A stretch of 64,000 bases of DNA, taken from contig CM018052.1 in the NCBI GenBank assembly GCA_008638375.1, positions 17,177,950 through 17,241,949 on the forward strand, read 5' to 3'. The notes under the pieces were generated by a model that was not told the DNA's origin, did no database searches, and saw nothing but the letters and a program-made list of their open reading frames with translations. The stretch is from Nyssa sinensis. Taxonomy: Eukaryota > Streptophyta > Magnoliopsida > Cornales > Nyssaceae. Shown here in pieces: positions 1 through 11,060 of the stretch; positions within the stretch are counted from its first letter, which is position 1; each line of letters begins with the position of its first letter. The translations under genes were made by a program, and so were the position numbers.

Positions 1-63
1 GATATATTCACCTGCTGTTTGTTGGCACTGAATTTTACTTTTAATTTTGTTTGTCTTTTGTAG

Positions 64-107
64 ACAAAGGCTGATAGTTCGGCAGCTTCTACGACGTCGA
101 AACCCGG
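64..107 (+). CDS. PDH-E1-BETA: Penultimate exon of plastid pyruvate dehydrogenase E1 beta (partial gene)
   Basis: This 44-nt exon follows a T-rich acceptor ending TTTTGTAG and ends at a GTAGGC donor. Joined to the exon at 5894 it reads on in phase: the last two bases plus the first base of the next exon make a Gly codon, giving ...SKPG followed by [12 protein letters not shown]. This is the variable Ala/Ser/Thr-rich linker between the plastid transit peptide and the mature domain, so it is poorly conserved. Earlier exons with the start codon lie off the left edge. The call rests on the phase match and on the linker composition seen in plastid E1-beta proteins. Confidence 0.8.
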
Positions 108-630
108 GTAGGCTTTATTTCTCTTCTGTATATGCAATGGTGGATTATTCTGATCATTCTTGCTGTTTTGCTCAAGGTTTTAACTTACATTTACCTCTAT
201 AAGATCAATTTAAGAAAGTGCATCCCCAAACTATAACTTTCAGTGCATTTGTCTTGCTCAAGGTAATTTTATTCTGTGTGTGGTTGTCAAGAAAGTGGAA
301 GAAAAAAGAAGCAAAAATTTCAAATTCCCATTCCCGATTTCCTAGTTTTGTAAATATAAAAAAAAAAGACACTCAACTTGAACGAATGATTTTGCAAAGC
401 ATAGTTGCGTTAAAATTCATTTCCGCAGGCCCCCAAATCAACAGAAATGTGGTTTTGAAATTCCTTTTTCTTTTTCGCTCCAGGGCCTTGGCATCAGGGC
501 GTGAAGAGAGTTTACTTGCATTTCCTGAATTTTTTTTTTTAATAGGTGAGACACAATCCCACTTGTCCCAGTTGGGATTTGAATCCTCAACCTCTTACTT
601 GGGAGGCGGGGGAAAATATCACTCCAGCAC

Positions 631-1001
631 CAAGTTATGGCAGTTTGAATCCGCAACTAAAACAACGAAATTTGCTTGAAAAATGAAAAAAAATAAGGTG
701 TATAATATTCTTTTTCTTAAAACCATGCATCACAAATCGCCTTTAGCTATTCAAATGGCTAGATGTCAATGAAATACATGTATAATTCGCGTAAATCGGA
801 TAACAGAGCGCCAAGTAATAGCAGTTTAAATTTGCAACCAAACAGCAAAATTTGCATCAAAAATTAAAAATTGAGGCTTATAAGGGCATTTTTTTTTCTC
901 AAAATAGGTATCAAAAATTGCCTTTGGCTGTTTTGGATGGCAAAATCTCGAAAAAATACATGAAATGCATATATAATTTGTGAAAAACAGAAAATAAAGT
1001 G
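631..1001. repeat. Two-copy 181-bp tandem duplication inside the intron
   Basis: The word CAAGTTATGGCAGTTT at 631 recurs as CAAGTAATAGCAGTTT at 812. The following 180 bases align throughout, though clearly diverged: AAATTTGCTTGAAAAATG against AAATTTGCATCAAAAATT, and the AATACATG blocks near the end of each copy. It is an old local duplication with no coding content. Confidence 0.6.
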
Positions 1002-1130
1002 TCACGACCTGCAACCCGGCCTATGCGGATTACGGAGACGCGACCTATCATTATTCAAAACCCACCCTATGCGGATTAGGAACCGTGACTGATACTGTCA
1101 CTTAGACAGGCCGTACAAAATCAAATGAAT
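1000..1130 (+). repeat. LTR-terminus-like fragment (TGTCACGACC start)
   Basis: It begins TGTCACGACC, a typical plant Ty3/gypsy LTR start. It contains the word CCTATGCGGATTA twice, about 48 bases apart (near 1020 and 1069). A nearly identical word occurs on the minus strand at 22200-22232, just inside another TGTCACATCC terminus. The right boundary is not visible, so this is probably a truncated LTR. Confidence 0.45.
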
Positions 1131-4100
1131 TGCATAAGAGTGATATTTTTTCTTCTTTTTTTTTTTTTTATGTTAAATGCGGAAGCTACACATATGCAAC
1201 TCATCTGATAACCGATTTAACACCAATTATTTATCATGGATACTCAAGGTAAAATTATCGTGATCACCATCATCATCATAATTTGTCAACATTTATATAC
1301 ATATCATATATGTATCCAACGAAAGGTTCTTTTTCTTCCGGCAAAGACAAATTGCTTAGCTGAAAAAAAAAAGGGAAAAAAAGAAGAAAAAACTAATCTT
1401 TTTCTGAAGTCCTTAACTAATACATTAGTGTGTTGAGGTTTTGTGCATTCAAAGTTGTCCTTTGAGGCACTACCTAGTCCTTTGTACAGTTTTTTCCTTG
1501 TGCAGTGTATAAATAATGATGGGACGCTTCAATGTTGTAATGTGAGGGTCAGAATGTTTATCTGATTGAATATTTTACAATTTGCATGCGCAAGGAATTT
1601 GAATTGTTTGAGTGATATTAGTGTACTCAACCTCTAAATATGTACTACCCTGCACACACTCACATGCACTAATTTATTTTTGTATCTTTTATACTATTGT
1701 GGTATTACATACGAATATCATCTCCTTTTTCTGGATTTGCACTGGATATTTTACTGTTAATATATGGCTACCCTTTTTCTTTCAAAATTTAAAGAAATAA
1801 CTGCATGCTCAAGACGGCATGGATGGCCTTTTGCGTGTACATATATACATATATATATATATGTATATTAATGTATGCATGGACAATGGCTCCTAACCAG
1901 GTAGGGAACCTCCTCATGCCCATTGATACATTCTAAGTACATGCTACCATATGTTAAGTTAGCATGTGCAGCTCATGTGACACTTTAATTCTTGTTTCAA
2001 TTTTTTTGGAGAAATCAAAATAGCCCAATTAAAATGCCGGCAAAATAACTCCAGAAACTGCACAAGGGAATGAACTAATAAGGCTCCAAAAATCTTCTCC
2101 CTTGGCTATTCCAACAATTTTAAGATTGTGCAAACAATTAGATTGTGATGGTGACGAAGGTTTGGCTATGGATGTTGTTAATGGTGATGGTCAATTGGTC
2201 ACTAGATGATGTGAGGTGAAAGTTTTGATGATCACTGATGCTATGGTCATAAGCAATTGACGATTTCAACAATTGATGCCGACAAGTAGCTGGTTGGTGA
2301 TAATTTTGCTAACTGATGATTGGTTTGGGGTCTTGGCAGCAATAGGAGTGGTGTTTGGTACTGATGAGACGGTTGGCAGTGCTTCAGTGGAATCTTTCTT
2401 TGTTGCCACCATGCCATGGTCTGGCTGAAAAGAGAAGTAAAAATTTTTAACCAATAATAGTATATGTACCACAGATGAAGTCGCAATTTGTTTGAATTGT
2501 AGCTTGTTTTGTCTTCTGCAATTTTTGGTGTTCCATTGGTGACATTCAGGCAGTTTGGAGAGATGCATTGAAACTTTTTAATTTTTGATGAAACTGCTTA
2601 AAGAAAAAATTAAAAAATAAAACTAAAATAAGTGTCAGGTGAGCTGCACATGCTTACTTAACACATGGCTACTTGTTCTTGAAACATATAACATGGTTAG
2701 GCTGGTAGGAGCCAAGCATTGCCTTGTATGTATTTATTATATACATGTATTTGTATGTGTGTACCTTTCATCTGGAATTGACATGCAACTATAGGCTTGA
2801 AGTGGGGCCAAACCCAAGGCCTGACCAAGGTCTATAATCAGCCTATTTCTTAGCAATAGGTAAGTTTCTGTTTTTTTTTTTTTTTGTTTCAGGAATCTTT
2901 TTGAATGAAATGAAACTAGGCTACTATTTTGATAGGTGTGACTTTATTGCCCTCAAAATTAAGTTTTCTTCACTTTATTAAACAAAATCTCTCATTTTAC
3001 TAATTTTGGCAGATATATGCTATCTTGCAATTGCACAAAATATATATAGAAGTTTTAGCCTTGCAGATTATCAATAGAACCTGTTAACACCTTCTAATGT
3101 TCATTATTTTCCAGATTCTTGAAGTTGAAAATTTTACTTGTAAAGTGGCAAGGATTAAAATTTTGTTTCAGAGTGTTATTTGGGTCACCCAAGAAATGGA
3201 AACATTTTAGAAACATTTTGAAAATAGGTGAAAAAAAATTAAAACCTTTAAAAACACTTGGAAATATAAAATAAAATATGTGGATGTATGAAGATGAATA
3301 TTATAATTAACTAATTGGAAATGGTTTAGAATACACATCCATTCACACAAGAAGATACCATAGCAAAATTGAAAAATAAGCGTAAATGTAAACTAGTCAT
3401 TAACACTAAATAATTCTTTACTAGATAAAAACAAGTATAAAAAATCTTTAGAACTAATTTTCTATATTATATGAAATTATTATAATTTTTTTTATAAATA
3501 CGTGAAATTATAATAATTAAATACAATACTGTAGCATAGTAGATATTTATACATGAATTAGACAATTGTTTTTTGATAGGTACACGAATTAGACAATGTG
3601 ATACAAATTACACATAAAATAACAATTTAAGTAAAATAAATAATAAGTTAAGCCTATTATAATTAGTAACTAAGTATTAAAATAAATTATTCACCTACTT
3701 TTTATTTCCACTACTACTTTTCCTTATTTGTTTTAGGTATAAAAAAAATATAGATATTTTTTTTTTGTTGTAAATTTGGTTCTTAATCCTTCACCCTCTT
3801 CCTTCATTTGAGAAAAAAATGGATATTATTTTTTACCAACTTTTAAAATCATTATTATTTTGATTGGTAACCAACTTCTAAAATTATTGTTGATATAAAT
3901 GAAATGTTTTTACCAATTTTGGTATGTTTTCATGAAAATAGAGTATGTCTCAATGGAAATAACTCTGTTTCTATAGAAACATGTAAATTTCGGTATTCTA
4001 CTTGTGATTCATTTCGTTTCGGTTCATTGAGAAACAGAAACATTTCGGATGTTTTGATGGAAAAGAAATGAGATTTTGATCCTTGTAAAGTGGAAATGGC

Positions 4101-4648
4101 ATGTTATTGTTTATTCCTATTGGTCCAATAAGTTGTACTATGATTTCCGTGGGAGCTACTTAGGTTGATTGCATTTTATATGCAAGAATGGTATGTGATA
4201 TTGTACTTATCGGAAAAAAAATGACGTGTTATTGCTAATTCTTGCATTGGCTACTAGATAATTCTTGTGTTATTTTTTAGATTTTGGAAGCTGTGGCGTT
4301 GGCAAGATTATGTTGATTGCTAATTAGCATCATGTAACAAACAAAAGTTGATGAGATACACTGCTGAATCATTTTGTATTTCCCCCATTTTTCGCTTGAA
4401 CTGAGCAATTCTACTGTCTTTATGCATGAAACATTGTGACCCATGCAAGTGGTCAAAATGATGCTTCAATTATTTATATGGAGAGTACAAGATGTTTATT
4501 CCAAGATTTACTATTTCTTCTTGAAAATAATCATGGTCGCGCTTCCCCATGGATTTTACCTCCCCTGGGCACGGGATGAATGCGCAGTCCAAAGTTTCTT
4601 GACAACCACTGCCACTTGTTCTAGTACAAGGTTTTGTTTTGTTTTTTG

Positions 4649-4655
<7 letters not shown>

Positions 4656-4681
<26 letters not shown>
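4656..4681. repeat. Homopolymer T run (26 T)
   Basis: Uninterrupted T tract in the intron. Read on the minus strand it could be the poly(A) tail of an old retroposon, but no target-site duplication is evident. Confidence 0.5.
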
Positions 4682-5893
4682 CAGAATATGCTGCGTCCAT
4701 TGGCAGATGTACCAGACTGGGATTCTATTTTAAGTATTTTTTTGGGGGTGGGGGGACCATTTTGCGATGCATGCATCCTTTTTCCAAAACTAATCATAAT
4801 TTGAGGGTTTTAAAATCAATACTTTCATTTAAATTTTTTAGAGAACTGCCCAAGTTTTCTTATGCTCTGGCCTACCATCCAATTTCTCTTATTCAGGAGG
4901 CAGTGGCCCATTCGAAGGGTTACATAATTTTATGGTGACTCGCAACTTTCTTCTCTTCTGTTGGCCTCCTCAAGTTCTTTGGTATTTTCATCTGAGCCCC
5001 CTATATCTTTCCACACTCTTTGGGCAACCTAAATTAAGTATATCGGGAAATATATATATTCTGATAAGTGGTATATCTGGAAAATATTTAAATTATTAGT
5101 ATTATTTTTCTGAGTGACTATGATAAGAATCAAACTTCTAATCCCACTTAACCCCTCTCTTTTGGTTGCCATGCCAAAATTTCTACAGCTATGCTACAGT
5201 GGCAGCTGCATAAAATATAATAGACTAATTGATATATCAATAAAAAAAAAAAAAAGTAATATCTTATTCTAGACTTTAATTAATAAATTAATAATTCTGT
5301 TTACATATTTTTCATACTTTTTTTTGGTGGCTAAAAATCCATAGTGATTAACACATTTACTTTTGAATACAAACTTATAAGATAATACCTAATTTTATTA
5401 AATTTTAAATTATTTGTTATGTAATAAAACATTGTTATATGCTAAATAAAATAATTAGCAAGAATACTCTTATGACCAAATTTTAATTTAAGAGACCTCA
5501 CTTTTAGGTCCCCAAAGGAAAATTATGGATCTGTCACTAGCTATATGCACATGTTTCTAGTTCTTTGTGTATAATAAGGAATCTTCGGAGTTTGAATTGG
5601 GAATCTCTCTTTTATATAGTATCCACTCCGCTAGAATAAATGGAATATGCCGACCATATAATATAAAATGCTTCGTACCTGTGCATTTATCTGTCTTTGC
5701 ATTCAAATTTACGAGTGACAACTACCTGCTGAGAAAAACCATGTTACATTTGCTTCACACACACAATGACTAAATGGCACCAAGTAACTGCGTTGAACTG
5801 CAGCCCCATACTATTTTTGCATTCATATTTGTTGTTCCAATGGCTTCATTGTTAGTTGGGGAGATGCTCAACAGAATTAACTCTCTACCTCAG

Positions 5894-6866
5894 GCACGAG
5901 CTTTTACTTTTTGAAGCCCTCCGTGAAGGCCTGGAAGAAGAAATGGACAGGGACCCCTGTGTGTGTGTAATTGGTGAGGATGTGGGCCATTATGGAGGCT
6001 CATACAAGGTGACCAAAGGCCTGGCTACAAAGTATGGCGATCTCAGGGTTCTTGACACCCCCATTGCTGAGAACTCTTTCACAGGCATGGCCATCGGAGC
6101 TGCCATGACTGGCTTGCGTCCAATCGTTGAGGGAATGAACATGGGATTTCTCCTTTTGGCTTTCAACCAGATCTCCAACAACTGTGGCATGCTTCACTAC
6201 ACTTCTGGTGGCCAGTTCAAAATACCTGTGGTTATCCGGGGACCTGGTGGAGTTGGCCGGCAGCTTGGAGCTGAGCACTCGCAACGCCTTGAGTCATATT
6301 TCCAGTCAATACCTGGTATCCAAATGGTGGCATGCTCAACCCCTTATAACGCCAAGGGCTTGATGAAAGCTGCTATCCGAAGTGAGAACCCTGTGATACT
6401 TTTTGAACACGTTTTGCTTTACAACCTTAAGGAGAGGATTCCGGATGAAGATTATGTGTTGAATCTTGAGGAAGCAGAGATGGTTAGGCCTGGGGAGCAT
6501 ATCACTATCCTAACGTATTCCCGGATGAGATATCATGTGATGCAGGCTGCCAAGACTTTGGTGAACAAGGGGTATGATCCTGAAGTCATAGATATCAGGT
6601 CGCTGAAACCATTTGATCTTTACACGATTGGAAATTCAGTGAAAAAGACTCATCGCGTGCTGATTGTGGAGGAGTGTATGCGGACAGGTGGAATTGGTGC
6701 TAGTTTGACAGCAGCTATTAGCGAGAACTTCCATGATTATTTAGACGCCCCAATTGTATGTTTGTCATCACAGGATGTGCCAACTCCATATGCTGGGACA
6801 CTGGAGGACTGGACTGTCGTTCAGCCTGCCCAGATTGTGGCTGCAGTTCAGCAGCTATGCCAGTAG
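5894..6866 (+). CDS. PDH-E1-BETA: Pyruvate dehydrogenase E1 component subunit beta, plastid type, last exon
   Basis: E1-beta pairs with E1-alpha as an alpha2-beta2 tetramer in the plastid pyruvate dehydrogenase complex, which makes acetyl-CoA for fatty acid synthesis. This exon encodes the last 323 residues, essentially the whole mature subunit, uninterrupted to TAG at 6864-6866. Visible landmarks in order: [26 protein letters not shown], holding the conserved Glu of the thiamin-diphosphate site; [11 protein letters not shown]; the [15 protein letters not shown] and QLGAEHSQ stretch; then the C-terminal transketolase domain with DIRSLKPFD and [10 protein letters not shown], ending VQQLCQ. The sequence closely follows plastid rather than mitochondrial E1-beta. 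An in-frame ATG at 5856 lies in the intron; the exon starts at 5894 after CTACCTCAG, because the family sequence begins exactly there. There are no stops, frameshifts or missing active-site residues, so it should be functional. Confidence 0.97.
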
Positions 6867-7189
6867 CAGCAGTAAAAATAGTTTTGACTAAGTTGCAGAC
6901 CTTATAGCACTGCCATGTTGCTATTTACACTAGTTTCATAGTTTTTAGTTTTGCTTGGAAATTGTCATTTGATGTCTGGTCTTTTTAGGGATATTTGCTT
7001 GGAAACTGTCACCCATGATGTTCTTAGAACAACCGTTATCAAAGTACCACTGCCTAGTGTTGTGAGCTTTAAAAACAGTATAAATTACAAGACACTTCAA
7101 TTCATCTTTACTAATCCAAACCTTCTAAACCTTAGGTGAATTTGGCTTAGACTCTTTTTGATCTTGTTCTTGTTAGTTCCAATGTTAGA
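6867..7189 (+). other. 3' UTR and downstream flank of the E1-beta gene
   Basis: AT-rich sequence directly after the stop codon. No canonical AATAAA is obvious close to the stop. No second gene is seen before the Copia-derived sequence starts near 7190. Confidence 0.5.
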
Positions 7190-8400
7190 GTCTATTTGGA
7201 TTTGGTTACATTGGTCATCTTAATGACTTTTTCAGCTAAACTCTTGGGCTTTTGAACTAAAGTGCAGATCTCCTGTTCAAGGTTGGTTTGACAATTTTTG
7301 CTTTTTTCTTTGGAACATTTTGATTTTTTTCCTTCGTAGCTTGTTTATAATGTTTGCTAGGATAACCCTTGACTCGACAATATAAGCACAATTTGTGGTG
7401 TTTCCTTAGCAACTTGGTTTGAAGGCACAACCACTGAAGGCTTGACTGGAGCTTAGTTTGATTGACTGCTTTTGGTTTCAACCTTGGAATTTTGGCTTGG
7501 ATAATTTTAGCGTCTTTTGTAGCTTGTCTGACCTAAAGAGTAATTTTGACTTCTCTGTCATTTTGAGCTCAAGTTCAAGGTTTTGAACCTTAGCTTTGAG
7601 ATTTTTCCTAATGTATTCACTTTCATGAAAATCCTTCTTCAACTTTTTATCCTTGTCAACTAAGAATTTCGCACATTTTTCACAATAATGAGGCTCTGTT
7701 TGCTTACATTTTCAAAAATAATTTTTTAATTTCAAAACAAAAGATATGTATTTTAAAATATTTTTTTTTTAATTTTTTAAAATTTAGATCATTATATTCA
7801 AATGTATTTTCACAATTTTTAAAAAATTAATTACAAAATTTTGAAATATATTTCAAAAATTTTTTTAAAAAATTATATTTGAATCAAATAGTAACTTTAC
7901 AAGCCTTTAGTTGATTTAAGAGTACTTCATTAACCTGCATTGCATTCTTTTTCTTCTTACACGATAAATTTAAATTGGCCTTCTTCAATTTGAGTGATTC
8001 CTTCAGTTTGAGTGAGTCCTCGTACAACTCATCATACACGACTTAAAGCTTACTCTCTTTATCTTCAGATGCACTCCAATTCTTGATTTTTGTACACATC
8101 ACTTGTGTGTTTGAGATCACTCTTAATAGGGAAAAGTGACCTACTTGGTTCTTTTAAGGTGGCGGTAAAAACTATAAATTTAGTTTCTTCTTCTTAATTA
8201 GAACCAGATGACTCGTTCTCTTTTCCAAACTCCGCCTCAAATTTAGTCAGTGTTGACTTCATTGCCTTATCATCTTTGTTTTATTTATTTATTTTTTCTT
8301 TTGATGACAATCTACTGCTATGTGTCCATAGTTGTGACAATCATACCACTTAACATTAGAAGTAGATTTTTTTACAATTTTTGTAGTCACTATTGTTCGA
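7190..8400 (-). pseudogene. Decayed Copia (SIRE-like) gag fragment
   Basis: Read on the minus strand, this carries pieces of a Ty1/copia Gag. Near 8305-8345 is a zinc-knuckle remnant reading WYDCHNYGHIAVDC, in which the first Cys of the CX2C has become Trp. A Lys/Glu-rich coiled-coil-like stretch follows (SASEDKESKL and DELYEDSLKLKESLKL, about 7990-8090). A second Cys/His cluster, LCLYCRVKGYPSKHY, lies at about 7360-7400. Frames are broken by stops, and an AT-rich block at about 7690-7905 interrupts it. The order (knuckle, acidic linker, coil, second Cys/His cluster) matches the long Gag of SIRE-type Copia elements. It is non-functional. Confidence 0.65.
7690..7905. repeat. AT-rich insert within the gag fragment, possible MITE
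   Basis: This block, nearly all A and T, breaks the Copia gag homology, starting after GAGGCTCTGTTTGC and ending near GAATCAAATAGTAAC. It contains long A/T runs that can fold back on each other. I could not define clean terminal inverted repeats or a target-site duplication. Confidence 0.3.
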
Positions 8401-8406
8401 GTTTTT

Positions 8407-9676
8407 TGTCACGACCCTAACCTAGAAGGCTAAGATGACAGGTATAAGAGATGTAGATGACATCTGCAGAATCGGTACGAGAAAAATAGTGGTTTTAGCA
8501 TTTCAGAGTTTTCATTTGTATATTGTATTCATTTGTACAAGGGTGCCTATACCTTTATATATAGAGATGAAATGTATTTATATATCTATTATAGACTTAT
8601 ACTTGGACAATTATAGTCAATTCTAAATACTGCAATATTATGTCATATTATATTTTATTGATGAATGGACAAATTGTAGAATACTGAATCTAGTAATAGT
8701 TAATTTCAATTATTTCTGTTATGAGACTTGAACAAGTATAATCATAAAAATGAAATGCAATTAATAAAAGAAATTTTATTTTTTTTTTAAAAAAAGACAT
8801 GGTTTTAATACACTTGACTAGGTTAATTAGTCTAATTATCTTTTAGTTAGGGTTCAAATGACCATATTGTCATGAATAACAGGACTGAGTCAAAATGCTC
8901 AATAGAGTTTCTCAAAACACATAAACATGCAAGATGCAACAACTAATGTAAGGTCGATGAGAGAAATCCCTAATGTCTAGGATGCAACAAATGTACACGA
9001 TAATCATCATATACAGATCATAGGTAAACACATCAATATGAGAAGATACAGTCCATCAATTATATAACAACAGTGTCATGATAGATAAGAAATATAAAGT
9101 ACGAGTCTATATACTTGTCCCACGACATACTTTCATTTCTTGTTTATCAAAGTATGCCAATATGTGTAATCGCTACACAATCATATGTAATATATGCAAT
9201 CCACAACACAATCCTCATAATCAACATGTATATTATTTATTAATGCATTCAATGCAATGCAGCCATGCTCTATGTGTGCTCACTTTCATAAATACAATAC
9301 GTCATGCTTTATGATTAGTATATTTATATAAAGGGTTGACCAATATCCGAAGGTCCCAATAATGACCATTCTTGAGCTACTAATCCAAAGGCCCAAGTTT
9401 GGTTCCTGCGCAAGGTTACAGTTCGTAGTCGAAGGAAGACACAATCCAGATCTCAATATAATCTCACCATAATAATAATCAGTATTGTGGAGTTGGCTAA
9501 CGTCCGATATAGCCCCACATATCCAACAATGTATTTATGTCATATAATATGCTCAAAATCTATACGCATAAAACCTATACAAATCATCAATTATTTATTC
9601 ACAATATCCTGTAAAATCAAACAAAACATATTTGTTTCGGAGGGATACCACTAGAATATCATTCAAGGTCCCAAAG
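8407..9676 (+). repeat. Long-LTR-like non-coding sequence, left part
   Basis: It starts TGTCACGACCCTAACC, a Ty3/gypsy LTR-type terminus, immediately after a T run that ends the Copia gag fragment. No coding sequence is present. The texture (many short CA- and AT-rich words, cagged GGTCCCAATAATGACC-like phrases) matches long plant LTRs. The matching right end was not found, partly because a Copia-type LTR interrupts it at 9677. Confidence 0.45.
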
Positions 9677-11060
9677 TGTGAATATCACCTAAAAGGAAAG
9701 GGGGGGTTCAATAGGTAGGTCTTGAATAAAATTTTATTTTTATTTTAATTTCAATTCTTAGTTAAAACAAAAGATGACATAATCAACAAAATCACTCATT
9801 GTGATTAATCCAACATTTATGCCCATCCAACAATGAGTGATCTAAGAATCATTCAAATACACCAACTTATCAATCTTTACCAAATTGATCAATCTAGCTT
9901 AATTTTATATGCAATTTTATCAATTCAAAGCAAATTCAACTAAGTGATTAATTATGATTTCAATTAATTTACTCAATCAAGTTTTTAATTAATCAAATTA
10001 AGGAACAATTATGAGTTTCATGAAAACTCAATTTCTATAGTCTAGCGGAAGCATTCAATTAAAGCAGAAAGAATGAGAGATTTGCAAATGATTGATGACG
10101 GAGAAACCACCAAGGACAACAATCCTTGGAGTAAAACTTCAGAGCTGGGCCAATACTCAAGGAAGACTTTCACTATGATGAAAAATGAAGTACAACGTAT
10201 CTATGAACAAGCTTAGTACCTTAAGCTCCGTTCTCCATGATCACATCTTCAAATGCCCCTTGAATCCTTAAGCATCTCATAGCTGGAGCCTTCAAACAAT
10301 CGGAATCCTCGATGGTCTCAGAATCCTTTGATCAAGCTGCGAAACAATCACAAATCCTCACAACCTCGATGTCCACCGATCACTCAATGCCGAATCTTCA
10401 AGCTTGAACTCTATCTTTCATCAATGGTGAAATTGACATGAACTAAGGCTCTTAAATCTAATTTGGATCTAGTGAATGATCTAAATCGATCAATGAACAA
10501 GAATAGAGATGTGTATGAATGACATGTATGAATAATCTCTCATAAGAGATTCATGATCAATCAACAATTTAGCTATCACAATATCAGACTCTCTCACTCT
10601 GTTTTTGACTGCTCTAAATCATATTTTCGTGTATTTTTGCAAAGAACTTGATTGTTCCCCAATTGGCTTGAAAATAAAATATAAATATGTTTTCCGCCAA
10701 GGGTTCATTCGAACAAACTATCATTCATTATAACAAGCATAGTTTGTTCGAAAGAATAAGGAACAAATATCAAATGAGCACAACTCTGAGGTTGCAGCTC
10801 TTCATTTGATATAGAGCGTTCGAACGAATGAGAACAAACTTCTCTGTTATTCGTTCAAACGAGCCATGGTTTCGTTCGAACGAGTAGCAAAAAGTTGCTC
10901 CTTTTTGCTTGTCTTGTTAATTGAAATTTCCCCCTAAGTATTTTAAAGATGCATTTTGAAAAAATTGGTTCAACCCACAAGTCAATCACATACATGATGT
11001 TATGATAAAAATTATATACAATGCATGCATGATGTGAGTATGTTAGATCCAAATCAAATA
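9677..11060 (-). repeat. Copia (SIRE-like) LTR, minus orientation, right end uncertain
   Basis: The left end reads TGTGAATATCACC followed by a G-run and TTCAATAGGT. On the minus strand this is the usual 3' terminus of SIRE-type LTRs (CACCCCC-rich, then GGTGATATTCACA). No tRNA-Met primer site follows it, so it is a solo or 3' LTR. It contains repeated TTCGTTCGAACGA-like palindromic words at 10735-10885. The right boundary near 11060 is approximate and no duplication was found. Confidence 0.45.

Larger units (their letters stand above)
108..5893 (+). other. Large 5.8-kb intron of the E1-beta gene
   Basis: The intron has a GTAGGC donor and a pyrimidine-rich acceptor ending CTCTCTACCTCAG; it is phase 2. 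It is AT-rich, with many homopolymer runs, and I see no coding exon in it. It holds a two-copy 181-bp duplication (631-1001), an LTR-terminus-like fragment from 1000, and a 26-T run at 4656-4681. Short ORFs inside it, including the 153-codon one at 218-679, lack any recognisable domain. Confidence 0.8.

Noticed and set aside
218..679. 153-codon ORF in the E1-beta intron
   Set aside because: No recognisable domain, composition typical of intron sequence, and no splice signals joining it to the E1-beta exons.
5856..5893. In-frame ATG upstream of the E1-beta catalytic exon as a start codon
   Set aside because: Family sequence begins exactly at 5894-5895 after a good acceptor, and the 64-107 exon joins in phase. 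The 13 extra residues match nothing in the family.
9677..11060. Full Copia element at this site
   Set aside because: Only one LTR end is clear, no primer site or gag adjoins it, and no duplication of CAAAG was found to the right.
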